NCBI RefSeq assembly: GCF_027158005.1
Contig: NZ_JAPVLQ010000005.1
Span: forward strand, 1 to 64,000
Source of the DNA: Rhodococcus sp. H36-A4
Lineage (GTDB): Bacteria > Actinomycetota > Actinomycetes > Mycobacteriales > Mycobacteriaceae
Direction: 5' to 3'
DNA: 64,000 bases
Position numbers and translations under genes: made by a program. Position 1 is the stretch's first letter; each line of letters starts with the position of its first letter. Under the pieces are notes generated by a model. It was not told the origin of the DNA, searched no databases, and saw nothing but the letters and a program-made list of their open reading frames with translations. Positions 39,020 through 46,457 of the stretch are shown piece after piece.

Positions 39020-40644
39020 TTGCCCTCCGCTGCTTCGGCAGCGCGATCGCCCACGAATTCTGCTTCGAGTACCGCGTCGATGTACACCGACCTGTCTCGT
39101 AGATCCGCTGCCGCACGATCGCTGATGTCGATGATCCGACCGGCGAACACTGTCAGTGCCAAACCGACGATGACCAAACCGATCGTCGGGATGAGCATGA
39201 ACGCCGGCATGCGTCCGACATCCTCGCGGTCACCGAAAGCGATATCCGTCGAGTCGTCCAGTAGCGCCGAAGGGCTGTGATCGGCCAGGTCACCTTCGGG
39301 TGCGTCGGCCCGCGCTCGCCAGAATGCTTTCGTCCAGACACGAGCGATGACGTAAAGCGTCAGCAAACTGGTGACCGTGCCACCCGCGACAAGTATCCAG
39401 GCGAGAACACTGCCGTCTGCGCTACCCGCCTGCAGCAATGCGACCTTGCCGATGAAGCCCGAGAACGGTGGAATGCCACCAAGATTCAATGCCGGGACCA
39501 GGAAGACGATGGCCAGCACGGGGCTCGCCGCAGCCAGTCCGCCGAGCCGTCGTAGCGACGAGGATCCGGCCTGACGCTCGATGAGCCCGACTACGAGGAA
39601 CAGCGTCGTCTGCACGATAATGTGGTGCGCTACATAGTAGATCGAGCCGGACAGGCCTGACTGAGTCGACAGTGCGACACCGAAGATCATGTATCCGATG
39701 TGGCTGACGAGCGTGAACGAGAGCAGACGTTTGATGTCGCTTTGGGCAATCGAGCCCAAAATGCCGACCAGCATCGTGAGCAGACCACACACCATGAGCA
39801 CATTGTCGAGACTGCCGTCGGGAAACAGCAGAGTATGCGCGCGGATGATCGCGTACACACCGACTTTGGTAAGCAATCCGGCGAAGACCGCGGTGACCGG
39901 GGCCGGAGCGGTCGGGTACGAATCGGGAAGCCATGTCGAGAGTGGGAATACCGCGGCCTTGATCCCGAAGGCAACGAGGAGGACGGCGAAGATCGCAGTT
40001 CTGGTTCCGGTGGGGATGTCTTCGAGACGAGTCGCCATGTGGGCAAGATTGAGCGTGCCGGTGGCGGCGTAGACGAGCCCGATTCCGACCAGGAAGATCA
40101 ACGAAGACACCATCGAGACCATGACGTACGAGACGCCGGCGCGGACGCGGTCCGCGCTGGCACCGAGGGTCAACAGCACGAACGAGGCGGCGAGCAGAAC
40201 CTCGAATCCGACATACAGATTGAACAGGTCGCCCGCGAGGAAAGCGTTGCAGATTCCTGCTGTCAACGCCAGGTAGGTGGGCAGAAAGATCGACACCGGC
40301 TGGTTGTCGCTGCCGTCACGAATACCCTGACCGATCGAGTACACCATCACGGCGAGCAACACGATCGAGCTGACCACCAGCATCATCGCGGCCAATCGAT
40401 CGACCACCAGCGATATTCCGATGGGCGAATCCCAGCCACCGACCTGCAGCGCGGTGGCTCCGTCTCGATCGGCTAGATAGAGAAGTGCACCGGAAACCAG
40501 GACGACCGCGGTCAATGCGACGACGGTAATGAAACGCTGGGCCCGTGGACGACGGCCGAGCACGAGCGTCAAGGCCGCAGCAATCATGGGGATGAGGACG
40601 GGGAGAGGGGTGAGAACATCGGTTGTGCCCGCGGGAAGGGTCAT
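39016..40644 (-). CDS. mnhD: Na+/H+ antiporter subunit D (NuoN/NuoM-like)
   Basis: A 542-residue protein with about 14 helices of the complex-I antiporter-like type. Recognisable parts are NLYVGFEVLLAASFVLLTLG, FGIKAAVFPLSTWLPDSYP with the proton-path lysine, MVCGLLTMLVGILGSIAQSDIKRLLSFTLVSHIGYM and PPFSGFIGKVALLQAG. It is one of two proton-translocating subunits of the Mrp complex. It overlaps mnhC upstream and mnhE downstream by four bases each. Confidence 0.94.
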   Translation of the reverse strand: MTLPAGTTDVLTPLPVLIPMIAAALTLVLGRRPRAQRFITVVALTAVVLVSGALLYLADRDGATALQVGGWDSPIGISLVVDRLAAMMLVVSSIVLLAVMVYSIGQGIRDGSDNQPVSIFLPTYLALTAGICNAFLAGDLFNLYVGFEVLLAASFVLLTLGASADRVRAGVSYVMVSMVSSLIFLVGIGLVYAATGTLNLAHMATRLEDIPTGTRTAIFAVLLVAFGIKAAVFPLSTWLPDSYPTAPAPVTAVFAGLLTKVGVYAIIRAHTLLFPDGSLDNVLMVCGLLTMLVGILGSIAQSDIKRLLSFTLVSHIGYMIFGVALSTQSGLSGSIYYVAHHIIVQTTLFLVVGLIERQAGSSSLRRLGGLAAASPVLAIVFLVPALNLGGIPPFSGFIGKVALLQAGSADGSVLAWILVAGGTVTSLLTLYVIARVWTKAFWRARADAPEGDLADHSPSALLDDSTDIAFGDREDVGRMPAFMLIPTIGLVIVGLALTVFAGRIIDISDRAAADLRDRSVYIDAVLEAEFVGDRAAEAAEGK

Positions 40645-41276
40645 GTTGCATTCCCCTTCTTCTTCGTCCTTTTCTCTACTGGGGTCGTATCTTTGACGGC
40701 ACTGTCGATCCCGTCCAGACCTTGCACCTCGGGTTCGTCGTCATCATCGTCGAAATCGCCTTCGTGCAGGTCCTCGTAACATTCCAGATCTTCGATATTC
40801 TTCAATTCGTCGATGGGTATCGGGTTTCCCTGTGAGTCGAAGGCGTCGCCGCTGAAACTCGGCTCGCCGGTGACGGGGTCGTCGGAGCGGTCGCGGTCCG
40901 GTGCGTCGGCGACCGATCGACGCTTGGAGACCTTGGTGTCCTCTGGGTCGTTCTCGACGTCGTCCTTGGTATTGAGCGTGAACGAGCGGTACGCCAACGC
41001 CAACACGAACGCGGCAATGCCCATCGTGATGACGATCGCCGTCAGAATCATCGCCTGTGCCAACGGATCTGCCATCTGCTCGTGAATGGCCGTGCCGCGC
41101 CCCACGATCGGTGGATTGCCTGGGGGGCCGCCGACGGTGAGGATCAGGATGTTGACTCCGTTGCCGAACAGAAGCAGCCCGAGTAGCATCTTGGTGATCG
41201 AACGCTCGAGGAGTAGATACACCCCGCACGAGACGAGTACTCCGACGATGATCAGCATTCCGAGATTTGCGGTCAT
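40641..41276 (-). CDS. mnhC: Na+/H+ antiporter subunit C (NuoK-like) with an acidic C-terminal tail
   Basis: The first ~115 residues are a normal MrpC: GVYLLLERSITKMLLGLLLFGNGVNILIL and DPLAQAMILTAIVITMGIAAFVLALAYR. A further ~95 residues follow that are hydrophilic and very acidic, including DFDDDDDEPE, and end in a lysine-rich EKRTKKKGNAT. Typical MrpC proteins end near residue 115-130. The tail should be cytoplasmic; its role is unknown. Overlaps with mnhA and mnhD (four bases each) are kept. Confidence 0.92.
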   Translation of the reverse strand: MTANLGMLIIVGVLVSCGVYLLLERSITKMLLGLLLFGNGVNILILTVGGPPGNPPIVGRGTAIHEQMADPLAQAMILTAIVITMGIAAFVLALAYRSFTLNTKDDVENDPEDTKVSKRRSVADAPDRDRSDDPVTGEPSFSGDAFDSQGNPIPIDELKNIEDLECYEDLHEGDFDDDDDEPEVQGLDGIDSAVKDTTPVEKRTKKKGNAT

Positions 41277-44116
41277 CGCGCGTTCACCTGCTTCTTGGTT
41301 TCCACCTGAGCGTCGAGACGAGCGCCGAGACTGCGCAGTATGTCTAGTACGAGACCGACGACAATGAGGTAGACACCGAGATCGAAGAACAAGGCAGTGA
41401 CAATTTTGATGTCACCGAGGATCGGCAGGGTCAATTCCAAGGTGGCGGAGGACAATGCGGGGGCACCGAGGAACAACGACGTCACGGCAGTGCCCGCGGC
41501 GAAGATGAGCCCGAGACCGAGGATCTTGCCTGCGTCGATCGGCACCGCTTCACCCAGTTCGTATCGCCCACCGGCAAGGTATCTGAGTACGAGCGCCAGA
41601 CCGGCCGTCAGACCGCCCGCGAAACCTCCACCCGGCGCGTTGTGGCCGGCGAAGAAGAAGTACACCGACATCACCATGATCGTCGGGAAGACCAGGCGAG
41701 TGGTGACTTCGAGAATCAGTGAACGATGCCGCGGGTCGATCAGATCGCCCCCGAGCAACCAGGTCGTATCCGAGCCCACTCCGCTTTCGGAACTGCTGGC
41801 AGGGGCGTCGGACACGCGTGGAGCGGTGCCGAACCGCCGGTTTCGGAACACCAGACTCGCGACGCCGGTGGCTGCGACCAGCAATACCGAAATCTCGCCG
41901 AGGGTGTCCCAGGCGCGAATATCGACCAGGAGAACATTGACGATGTTCTTACCGTCGCCGAGTAGGTAGGCGGCGTCGGGGAGTTGCAGGTACAGCGGCT
42001 CGCTGTTGCGGGCGTTCATCGCGAACGCGCCCAGGATCGTCACCGTGGCGCCGACGGCAATTGCCAGCAGCGCACGTGGGATACGCCAACCGGCAGATCC
42101 GCGGTCGTCGACCTCGGCAGGCAGTTTGCGTAGTACCAGAACGAAGACGACGAGGGTCAGTGTCTCGACGAGGAACTGTGTCAGGGCCAGATCGGGAGCG
42201 CCGTGGATGGCGAAGATGATGCCGCACCCGTATCCGGTGACTCCGACGAGGAGCACGCTGGCGAGACGGTTACGCATGACCGTCGCGCCGAGTGCCCCGG
42301 CGATCATGATCAGTGCCACCACCATCTGCAGCGGGGTGTCGAAAAGCTTGAAGTTCAGGCCCGGCACGTCGCCGACGGCCAGCACGATCATCGGCAGCAG
42401 AACGAGGGTGAGAAGGATGGTTGCCTGTGTGACCGGCAGGGACCCGCGCTGGGTGGAACCGGTCAATCGGATAGACAGAGTGTCCATCCCCTTGAGTACG
42501 GCGTCGTAGACGCGGTCGGCGTTGCCGAGCGGTGGATGCTCGAACTTGAGCCGGTTCAGAACTCGATGGGCGATGAACAGGGCCACGCCTCCGCTCACGA
42601 CGATCACCGTCAGTCCGAGCGGCAGATTGAATCCGTGCCACAGAGAAAGGTGGTACGACGCCTGCCCGTAGGACGGCGTCGTACGAGCGTAGGGGCTCAC
42701 AATGGCGTCGACGACCGGGGAGAAGATGCCTGCGAGGAGTCCGAGAACCGCTAGGAATGCGGGAGCGGCCAGGAAGAGAGCGGCTGGTTGATGCATCTTC
42801 TTCACCGCCGGGCTCGGACGCTTGAGCTGCTTGCGGCCGAACGCGCCCCACACGAAGCGGATGCTGTACGTCACCGTCAGCATCGACCCGATCACCATTG
42901 CGGTGACGACGAGAATGCTGACGGTCGGATCGAGAACAGGGGTGCCGATCACTGCCGACAGGGCCGCTTCTTTGCCGACGAAGCCCAGGAACGGCGGCAG
43001 TCCGGCCATGCTGGCCGCGGCGAGTGCCGCGATGCCTGCCAGTATCGGCACCTTCTTACCGAGGTGCGCGAGCTTGCGGATATCGCGTGTTCCGGTGGTG
43101 TGGTCGATGACGCCGACGACCATGAAGAGCGTCGCTTTGAACATGGCGTGAGCCAGGACCATGGCCAGGCCTGCGAGCATCGCTTGTTCGGTGCCGATCC
43201 CGACGAGGACCATCAGGAATCCGAGTTGACTGACCGTACCGAATGCGAGGATGAGCTTGAGGTCGAAGGCACGTAGCGCACGCCAGCCCGCCAGGATCAT
43301 CGACACCAGACCGAGTGAGATGACCGTCGCCCGCCAGGGCCCTGAGTCTGCGAAACCCGGTGCCATGCGAGCTACGAGATAGATACCGGCCTTCACCATG
43401 GCCGCGGCGTGCAGATATCCACTGACCGGAGTCGGTGCTGCCATTGCCCCTGGCAGCCAGAAGTGCATCGGAACGATGGCCGATTTGCTGAGCGCGCCAA
43501 TGAGAATCAGTACGACGGCCACACCCGCAAGCCACCCGCCGGGCGCGTCGGCGATGATGGTGGAGAGGCTGTAGCTTCCGGCGACCTGACCCAGGATGAT
43601 GATGCCGACGAGCATCGCAAGGCCGCCTGCGGTGGTGACGAGCAAAGCCTGAGTCGCCGCACGTCGAGACGAGGCCCGCTCGGCATAGTGGCCGACGAGC
43701 AAGAACGACAGAACTGTCGTGATTTCCCAAAAGACGTACAGCACCAACATGTTGTCGCTGGTGATGAGTCCGAACATCGCGCCGGAGAAGGCGACCATCT
43801 CCGCAGCGAAGATTCCGAGGCGAGGTTCGTCGTCCTCGAAGTAGCGTGCACAGTAGAGCAGAATCAGCGCCCCGATGCCGAGGACCAATAGCGACATGAT
43901 CGCGGCAAGGGAGTCGAACCGCATGTCGAAGTTCATCGACAGTCCGGGAACCCATTGGATGCTCAGCGTCTGCTCGGTATTCCAATTCGCGAAGACCCAG
44001 ATGAGGCTCGCCAATGGAACCAGTGCGAGCGGGAAGAAAGCGTTGCGGCCCCAATTCCGGACCGCAAGGGGCGCAAACACGGCAGCGACCGTGTGCGCCA
44101 ACAAGATAGCGAGCAA
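41273..44116 (-). CDS. mnhA: Na+/H+ antiporter subunit A fused to subunit B
   Basis: I place the start at TTG 44116 because GGAG lies seven bases upstream and the protein then begins with the first membrane helix (947 residues); an ATG at 44263 would add 49 hydrophilic residues. The N-terminal ~500 residues are NuoL-like (FWEITTVLSFLLVGHY, KSAIVPMHFWLPGAMAAPTPVSGYLHAA, PPFLGFVGKEA). A DUF4040/MbhD-like part follows (GAPDLALTQFLVETLTLV), and the C-terminal ~140 residues are MrpB (GHNAPGGGFAGGLTAG). First gene of the Mrp operon; divergent from an ArsR gene. Confidence 0.92.
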   Translation of the reverse strand: MLAILLAHTVAAVFAPLAVRNWGRNAFFPLALVPLASLIWVFANWNTEQTLSIQWVPGLSMNFDMRFDSLAAIMSLLVLGIGALILLYCARYFEDDEPRLGIFAAEMVAFSGAMFGLITSDNMLVLYVFWEITTVLSFLLVGHYAERASSRRAATQALLVTTAGGLAMLVGIIILGQVAGSYSLSTIIADAPGGWLAGVAVVLILIGALSKSAIVPMHFWLPGAMAAPTPVSGYLHAAAMVKAGIYLVARMAPGFADSGPWRATVISLGLVSMILAGWRALRAFDLKLILAFGTVSQLGFLMVLVGIGTEQAMLAGLAMVLAHAMFKATLFMVVGVIDHTTGTRDIRKLAHLGKKVPILAGIAALAAASMAGLPPFLGFVGKEAALSAVIGTPVLDPTVSILVVTAMVIGSMLTVTYSIRFVWGAFGRKQLKRPSPAVKKMHQPAALFLAAPAFLAVLGLLAGIFSPVVDAIVSPYARTTPSYGQASYHLSLWHGFNLPLGLTVIVVSGGVALFIAHRVLNRLKFEHPPLGNADRVYDAVLKGMDTLSIRLTGSTQRGSLPVTQATILLTLVLLPMIVLAVGDVPGLNFKLFDTPLQMVVALIMIAGALGATVMRNRLASVLLVGVTGYGCGIIFAIHGAPDLALTQFLVETLTLVVFVLVLRKLPAEVDDRGSAGWRIPRALLAIAVGATVTILGAFAMNARNSEPLYLQLPDAAYLLGDGKNIVNVLLVDIRAWDTLGEISVLLVAATGVASLVFRNRRFGTAPRVSDAPASSSESGVGSDTTWLLGGDLIDPRHRSLILEVTTRLVFPTIMVMSVYFFFAGHNAPGGGFAGGLTAGLALVLRYLAGGRYELGEAVPIDAGKILGLGLIFAAGTAVTSLFLGAPALSSATLELTLPILGDIKIVTALFFDLGVYLIVVGLVLDILRSLGARLDAQVETKKQVNAR

Positions 44117-44263
44117 AAAATTACTCCGTCGTCTCGGGTCGTGTCGCCTGAGAGGGAGACACGGTGGTCGTGGGGCGGCGTCGAGTAGTCGAGCAATTAT
44201 CGAGAACACTCGTGAGCCGTGTTCGCGGCCGACGAGATGGATTGGCTCGATCTTACTTTGCAC

Positions 44264-44355
44264 GGGCGCAACGCCGTTACCCGGTGCGGAAGGGGTCTTG
44301 ACGGTTCGAACAATCCGGGTACTGTAATCAACAGATTCATTGATAAAGGAGATGG
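44264..44355 (+). promoter_or_regulatory. Promoter and possible operator of the arsR-type operon
   Basis: TTGACG (44298-44303) and TACTGT (44320-44325) with a 16-nt spacer make a plausible vegetative promoter. AATCAAC (44326-44332) and GTTGATT (44355-44361) form an inverted repeat reaching into the arsR start, a place where self-repression would work. AAAGGAG lies five bases before the TTG start. Confidence 0.5.
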
Positions 44356-44706
44356 TTGATTATCACGGACGGTGACGACGATCGGTTGGACAAAGCTTTC
44401 ATGGCCCTTGCCGATCCAGTTCGGCGCGCAATCGTCGCTCGGCTCAGTGGCGGCCCGCGAACCGTCAACGATCTTGCCGAGCCGTTCGACATCAGTAAGC
44501 AAGCCGTCTCGAAGCACATCGCGGTACTGGAGTCAGCCGGGTTGGTCACTCGTTCCCGAGATGCCCAGCGCAGGCCGGTCCATCTCGATGCTGCGCATCT
44601 GGAGGAAATGACCGCGTGGATCGACCGGTACCGAACCATTCATGAACAACAATTCCGGCGGCTGGATTCGCTGCTGGCAAACATGAAGGAGGAACCCGAT
44701 GAGTAA
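44356..44706 (+). CDS. ArsR-family transcriptional regulator
   Basis: A 116-residue winged-helix protein: MALADPVRRAIVARLSGGPRTVNDLAEPF, recognition helix ISKQAVSKHIAVLESAGLVTRSRD, and the wing RRPVHLD. It has no cysteine metal site, so it belongs to the metal-independent group usually paired with an SRPBCC gene. The TTG at 44356 is the only start placed correctly after AAGGAG; ATG 44401 would cut into the domain. It overlaps the next gene by eight bases. Confidence 0.9.
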   Translation: MIITDGDDDRLDKAFMALADPVRRAIVARLSGGPRTVNDLAEPFDISKQAVSKHIAVLESAGLVTRSRDAQRRPVHLDAAHLEEMTAWIDRYRTIHEQQFRRLDSLLANMKEEPDE

Positions 44707-45190
44707 TCCCGTCACCATCTCCGTCCCCGAGGGCGTCCCGTTCATCGACATCACCCGCGAGTTCGACGCGCCCGTCGCATCGGTCTTTCGTGCCCACAAG
44801 GAACCGGCGCTGATCAGGCAGTGGCTCGGACCGCACGGCTACGACATGCAGATTGAGAAGTACGAATTCGAGTCGGGCGGCAGTTACCGATATGTGCACA
44901 CCAACCCGGCAGGTGAGAAGTACACCTTCAACGGTGTCTTTCATGTGGTGCGGGAGAACGAGTTCGCCATCCAGACCTTCGAATTCGAGGGCTACCCCGA
45001 CGTCGTGAGCATCGAATCGATCACCTTCGTCGATCTCGGAAACGGTCGAACGCGCATCGAAGTGCACAGTGTGTATCCGTCGCAGGAAGGGCGCGACGGA
45101 ATGGTCGAGAGCGGGATGGCACAAGGCGTCGAAGAGGGTTACGAACGTCTCGACAAGATTTTGGCTGGTAATGGTATGGGCAACGCGTGA
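44699..45190 (+). CDS. SRPBCC/AHSA1-domain protein
   Basis: A 163-residue START-like fold protein: ITREFDAPVASVFRAHKEPALIRQWLGP, GGSYRYVHTNPAGEKYTFNGVF, and the C-terminal helix GMVESGMAQGVEEGYERLDKIL. This AHSA1-type ligand-binding protein is the usual partner of metal-independent ArsR regulators, probably binding or modifying the effector, but no ligand is known. It overlaps the ArsR gene (8 nt) and the following Nudix gene (GTGA). Confidence 0.9.
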   Translation: MSNPVTISVPEGVPFIDITREFDAPVASVFRAHKEPALIRQWLGPHGYDMQIEKYEFESGGSYRYVHTNPAGEKYTFNGVFHVVRENEFAIQTFEFEGYPDVVSIESITFVDLGNGRTRIEVHSVYPSQEGRDGMVESGMAQGVEEGYERLDKILAGNGMGNA

Positions 45191-45600
45191 GTGGAAATGT
45201 GATCAGGACTGCTGCGCTGGCGTTCGTGCGGGATCGTCGGATGATTCAGGCCAGGTCGGCAGGAAAGTCGGTGTTCTATATGGCCGGCGGAAAGATCGAT
45301 CCGGGTGAGAGCGCCGAGGACGCGCTGCATCGGGAAGTTCGCGAGGAACTCGATGCAGCCGTCCTCGACGGTTCGCTGGAGTTGCTCGGAGTCTTCGAGT
45401 GTGCCGCCTGGGGGCACCCACAGGGCACCGGCTTGCGGATGAATTGCTTTCTGGCCGAGTTGGCATCGGAACCGGTCGCGACCAGCGAGATTGCGGAGAT
45501 CCGGTACTTTACCCGCGACGAGTATGCGGCGATGCCCGATGTCGCACCCGGGTCGATGCTGGTCTTCGACCGGATGCGTGAACTCGATCTGATCGACTGA
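45187..45600 (+). CDS. Nudix hydrolase
   Basis: A 137-residue protein with a complete Nudix box (GKIDPGESAEDALHREVREEL) preceded by SVFYMAGG. It starts at GTG 45187 in a GTGA overlap with the SRPBCC gene, so it is the third gene of the ArsR operon. The substrate is not predictable; the short form without extra domain suggests a nucleoside diphosphate derivative. The coupling to ArsR and SRPBCC genes is unusual. Confidence 0.9.
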   Translation: MSGNVIRTAALAFVRDRRMIQARSAGKSVFYMAGGKIDPGESAEDALHREVREELDAAVLDGSLELLGVFECAAWGHPQGTGLRMNCFLAELASEPVATSEIAEIRYFTRDEYAAMPDVAPGSMLVFDRMRELDLID

Positions 45601-45607
45601 GCGGAGT

Positions 45608-45622
45608 GTACCCTTCGGGTAC
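45608..45622. terminator. Short hairpin GTACCC-TTC-GGGTAC
   Basis: A perfect six-base stem with a three-base loop begins seven bases after the Nudix stop. It could end the ArsR operon transcript or serve as a half of the regulatory region of the next gene. Confidence 0.45.
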
Positions 45623-45630
45623 GTTGGGGT

Positions 45631-45646
45631 GAGAACGTACGTTCTC
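45631..45646. promoter_or_regulatory. Perfect 16-bp palindrome, probable operator
   Basis: GAGAACGT followed by its exact complement lies 25 bases before the start of the PEP-mutase-family gene. The symmetry and ACGT core are typical of TetR-family operators in actinobacteria. It would overlap the promoter or transcription start. No TetR gene is adjacent. Confidence 0.65.
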
Positions 45647-45670
45647 CCGATCGGTATAGGAGCCACACCC

Positions 45671-46423
45671 ATGACGAACCTGTCTCAGAAGGCCACCACA
45701 CTCCTCGAGCTCCACAAGCCAGGCAGTCCCGTCGTACTCCCGACCGTGTGGGATGCGTGGTCTGCGAACCTTGCCGTCTCGGCCGGGTTCACCGCGCTCA
45801 CCGTCGGTAGTCATCCCGTGTCCGACTCGCTCGGCAAGCCCGACAACGAAGGAATAACCTTCGAAGAACTCCTCACCCGTGTCTCGCAGATCACCTCTGC
45901 AGTGGACGCGCCGCTGTCCGTCGACATCGAAGCGGGCTATGGGCAGGAGCCCAAGCGGCTCATCGACGGTCTCATCTCGGCAGGCGCCGTCGGCCTCAAC
46001 GTCGAAGACACCGTCCACAGTGAAGGTGGGCGACTCCGTGAAGCACAGGAGCATGCCGATTTCGTCGGCGCGCTACGAGCGGCATCGGACGCAACCGAAG
46101 TGCACGTGGTGATCAATGCCCGCACCGACCTGTTCGTCAAACAGGTCGGTGACGAAAACGACCGCGTCGACCGGGCCATCGCACGCCTCGAGCTCGCTGC
46201 AGCCGCAGGGGCCGACTCGCTCTACCCCGTCGGATTCCACAACGACGCCGATTACAAGCGTCTCGCATCCGAACTGCCGCTCCCGATCAATGCGATCGCA
46301 CACCCGGTTGACGGCGACCTGGCGCACTTCGCCGAACTAGGCGTCGGCCGCATCAGCTTCGGGCCACTGTTCCAAGCCTCGCTCGGCAAGCATGCAGAAG
46401 GCATCCTCGCGCGCTGGAAGTAA
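45671..46423 (+). CDS. Isocitrate lyase/PEP mutase superfamily protein
   Basis: ATG 45671 follows TATAGGAGCC and gives 250 residues. LPTVWDAWSANLAVSAGFTALTVGSH, APLSVDIEAGYGQEP (Mg-binding acidic pair), GLNVEDTVH and VINARTDLF are the PEP-mutase/ICL barrel motifs. The isocitrate-lyase catalytic KKCGH loop is absent. Members include methylisocitrate lyase, oxaloacetate decarboxylase and phosphonopyruvate hydrolase; the reaction here is unknown but should cut or form a C-C or C-P bond next to a carboxylate. It is preceded by a perfect palindrome. Confidence 0.88.
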   Translation: MTNLSQKATTLLELHKPGSPVVLPTVWDAWSANLAVSAGFTALTVGSHPVSDSLGKPDNEGITFEELLTRVSQITSAVDAPLSVDIEAGYGQEPKRLIDGLISAGAVGLNVEDTVHSEGGRLREAQEHADFVGALRAASDATEVHVVINARTDLFVKQVGDENDRVDRAIARLELAAAAGADSLYPVGFHNDADYKRLASELPLPINAIAHPVDGDLAHFAELGVGRISFGPLFQASLGKHAEGILARWK

Positions 46424-46457
46424 GGCTCCTCGCCGGCGGGATGGACAGGCCATCCCG

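Noticed and set aside
42203..43276. Long open frames on the plus strand opposite mnhA, and similar antisense frames elsewhere (e.g. 13167-15206)
   Set aside because: They lie opposite well-conserved genes, have no family resemblance and are expected from third-position G+C bias.
44117..44263. 49-residue N-terminal extension of MnhA from ATG 44263
   Set aside because: Hydrophilic, basic and unlike MrpA starts; a better ribosome site precedes TTG 44116.
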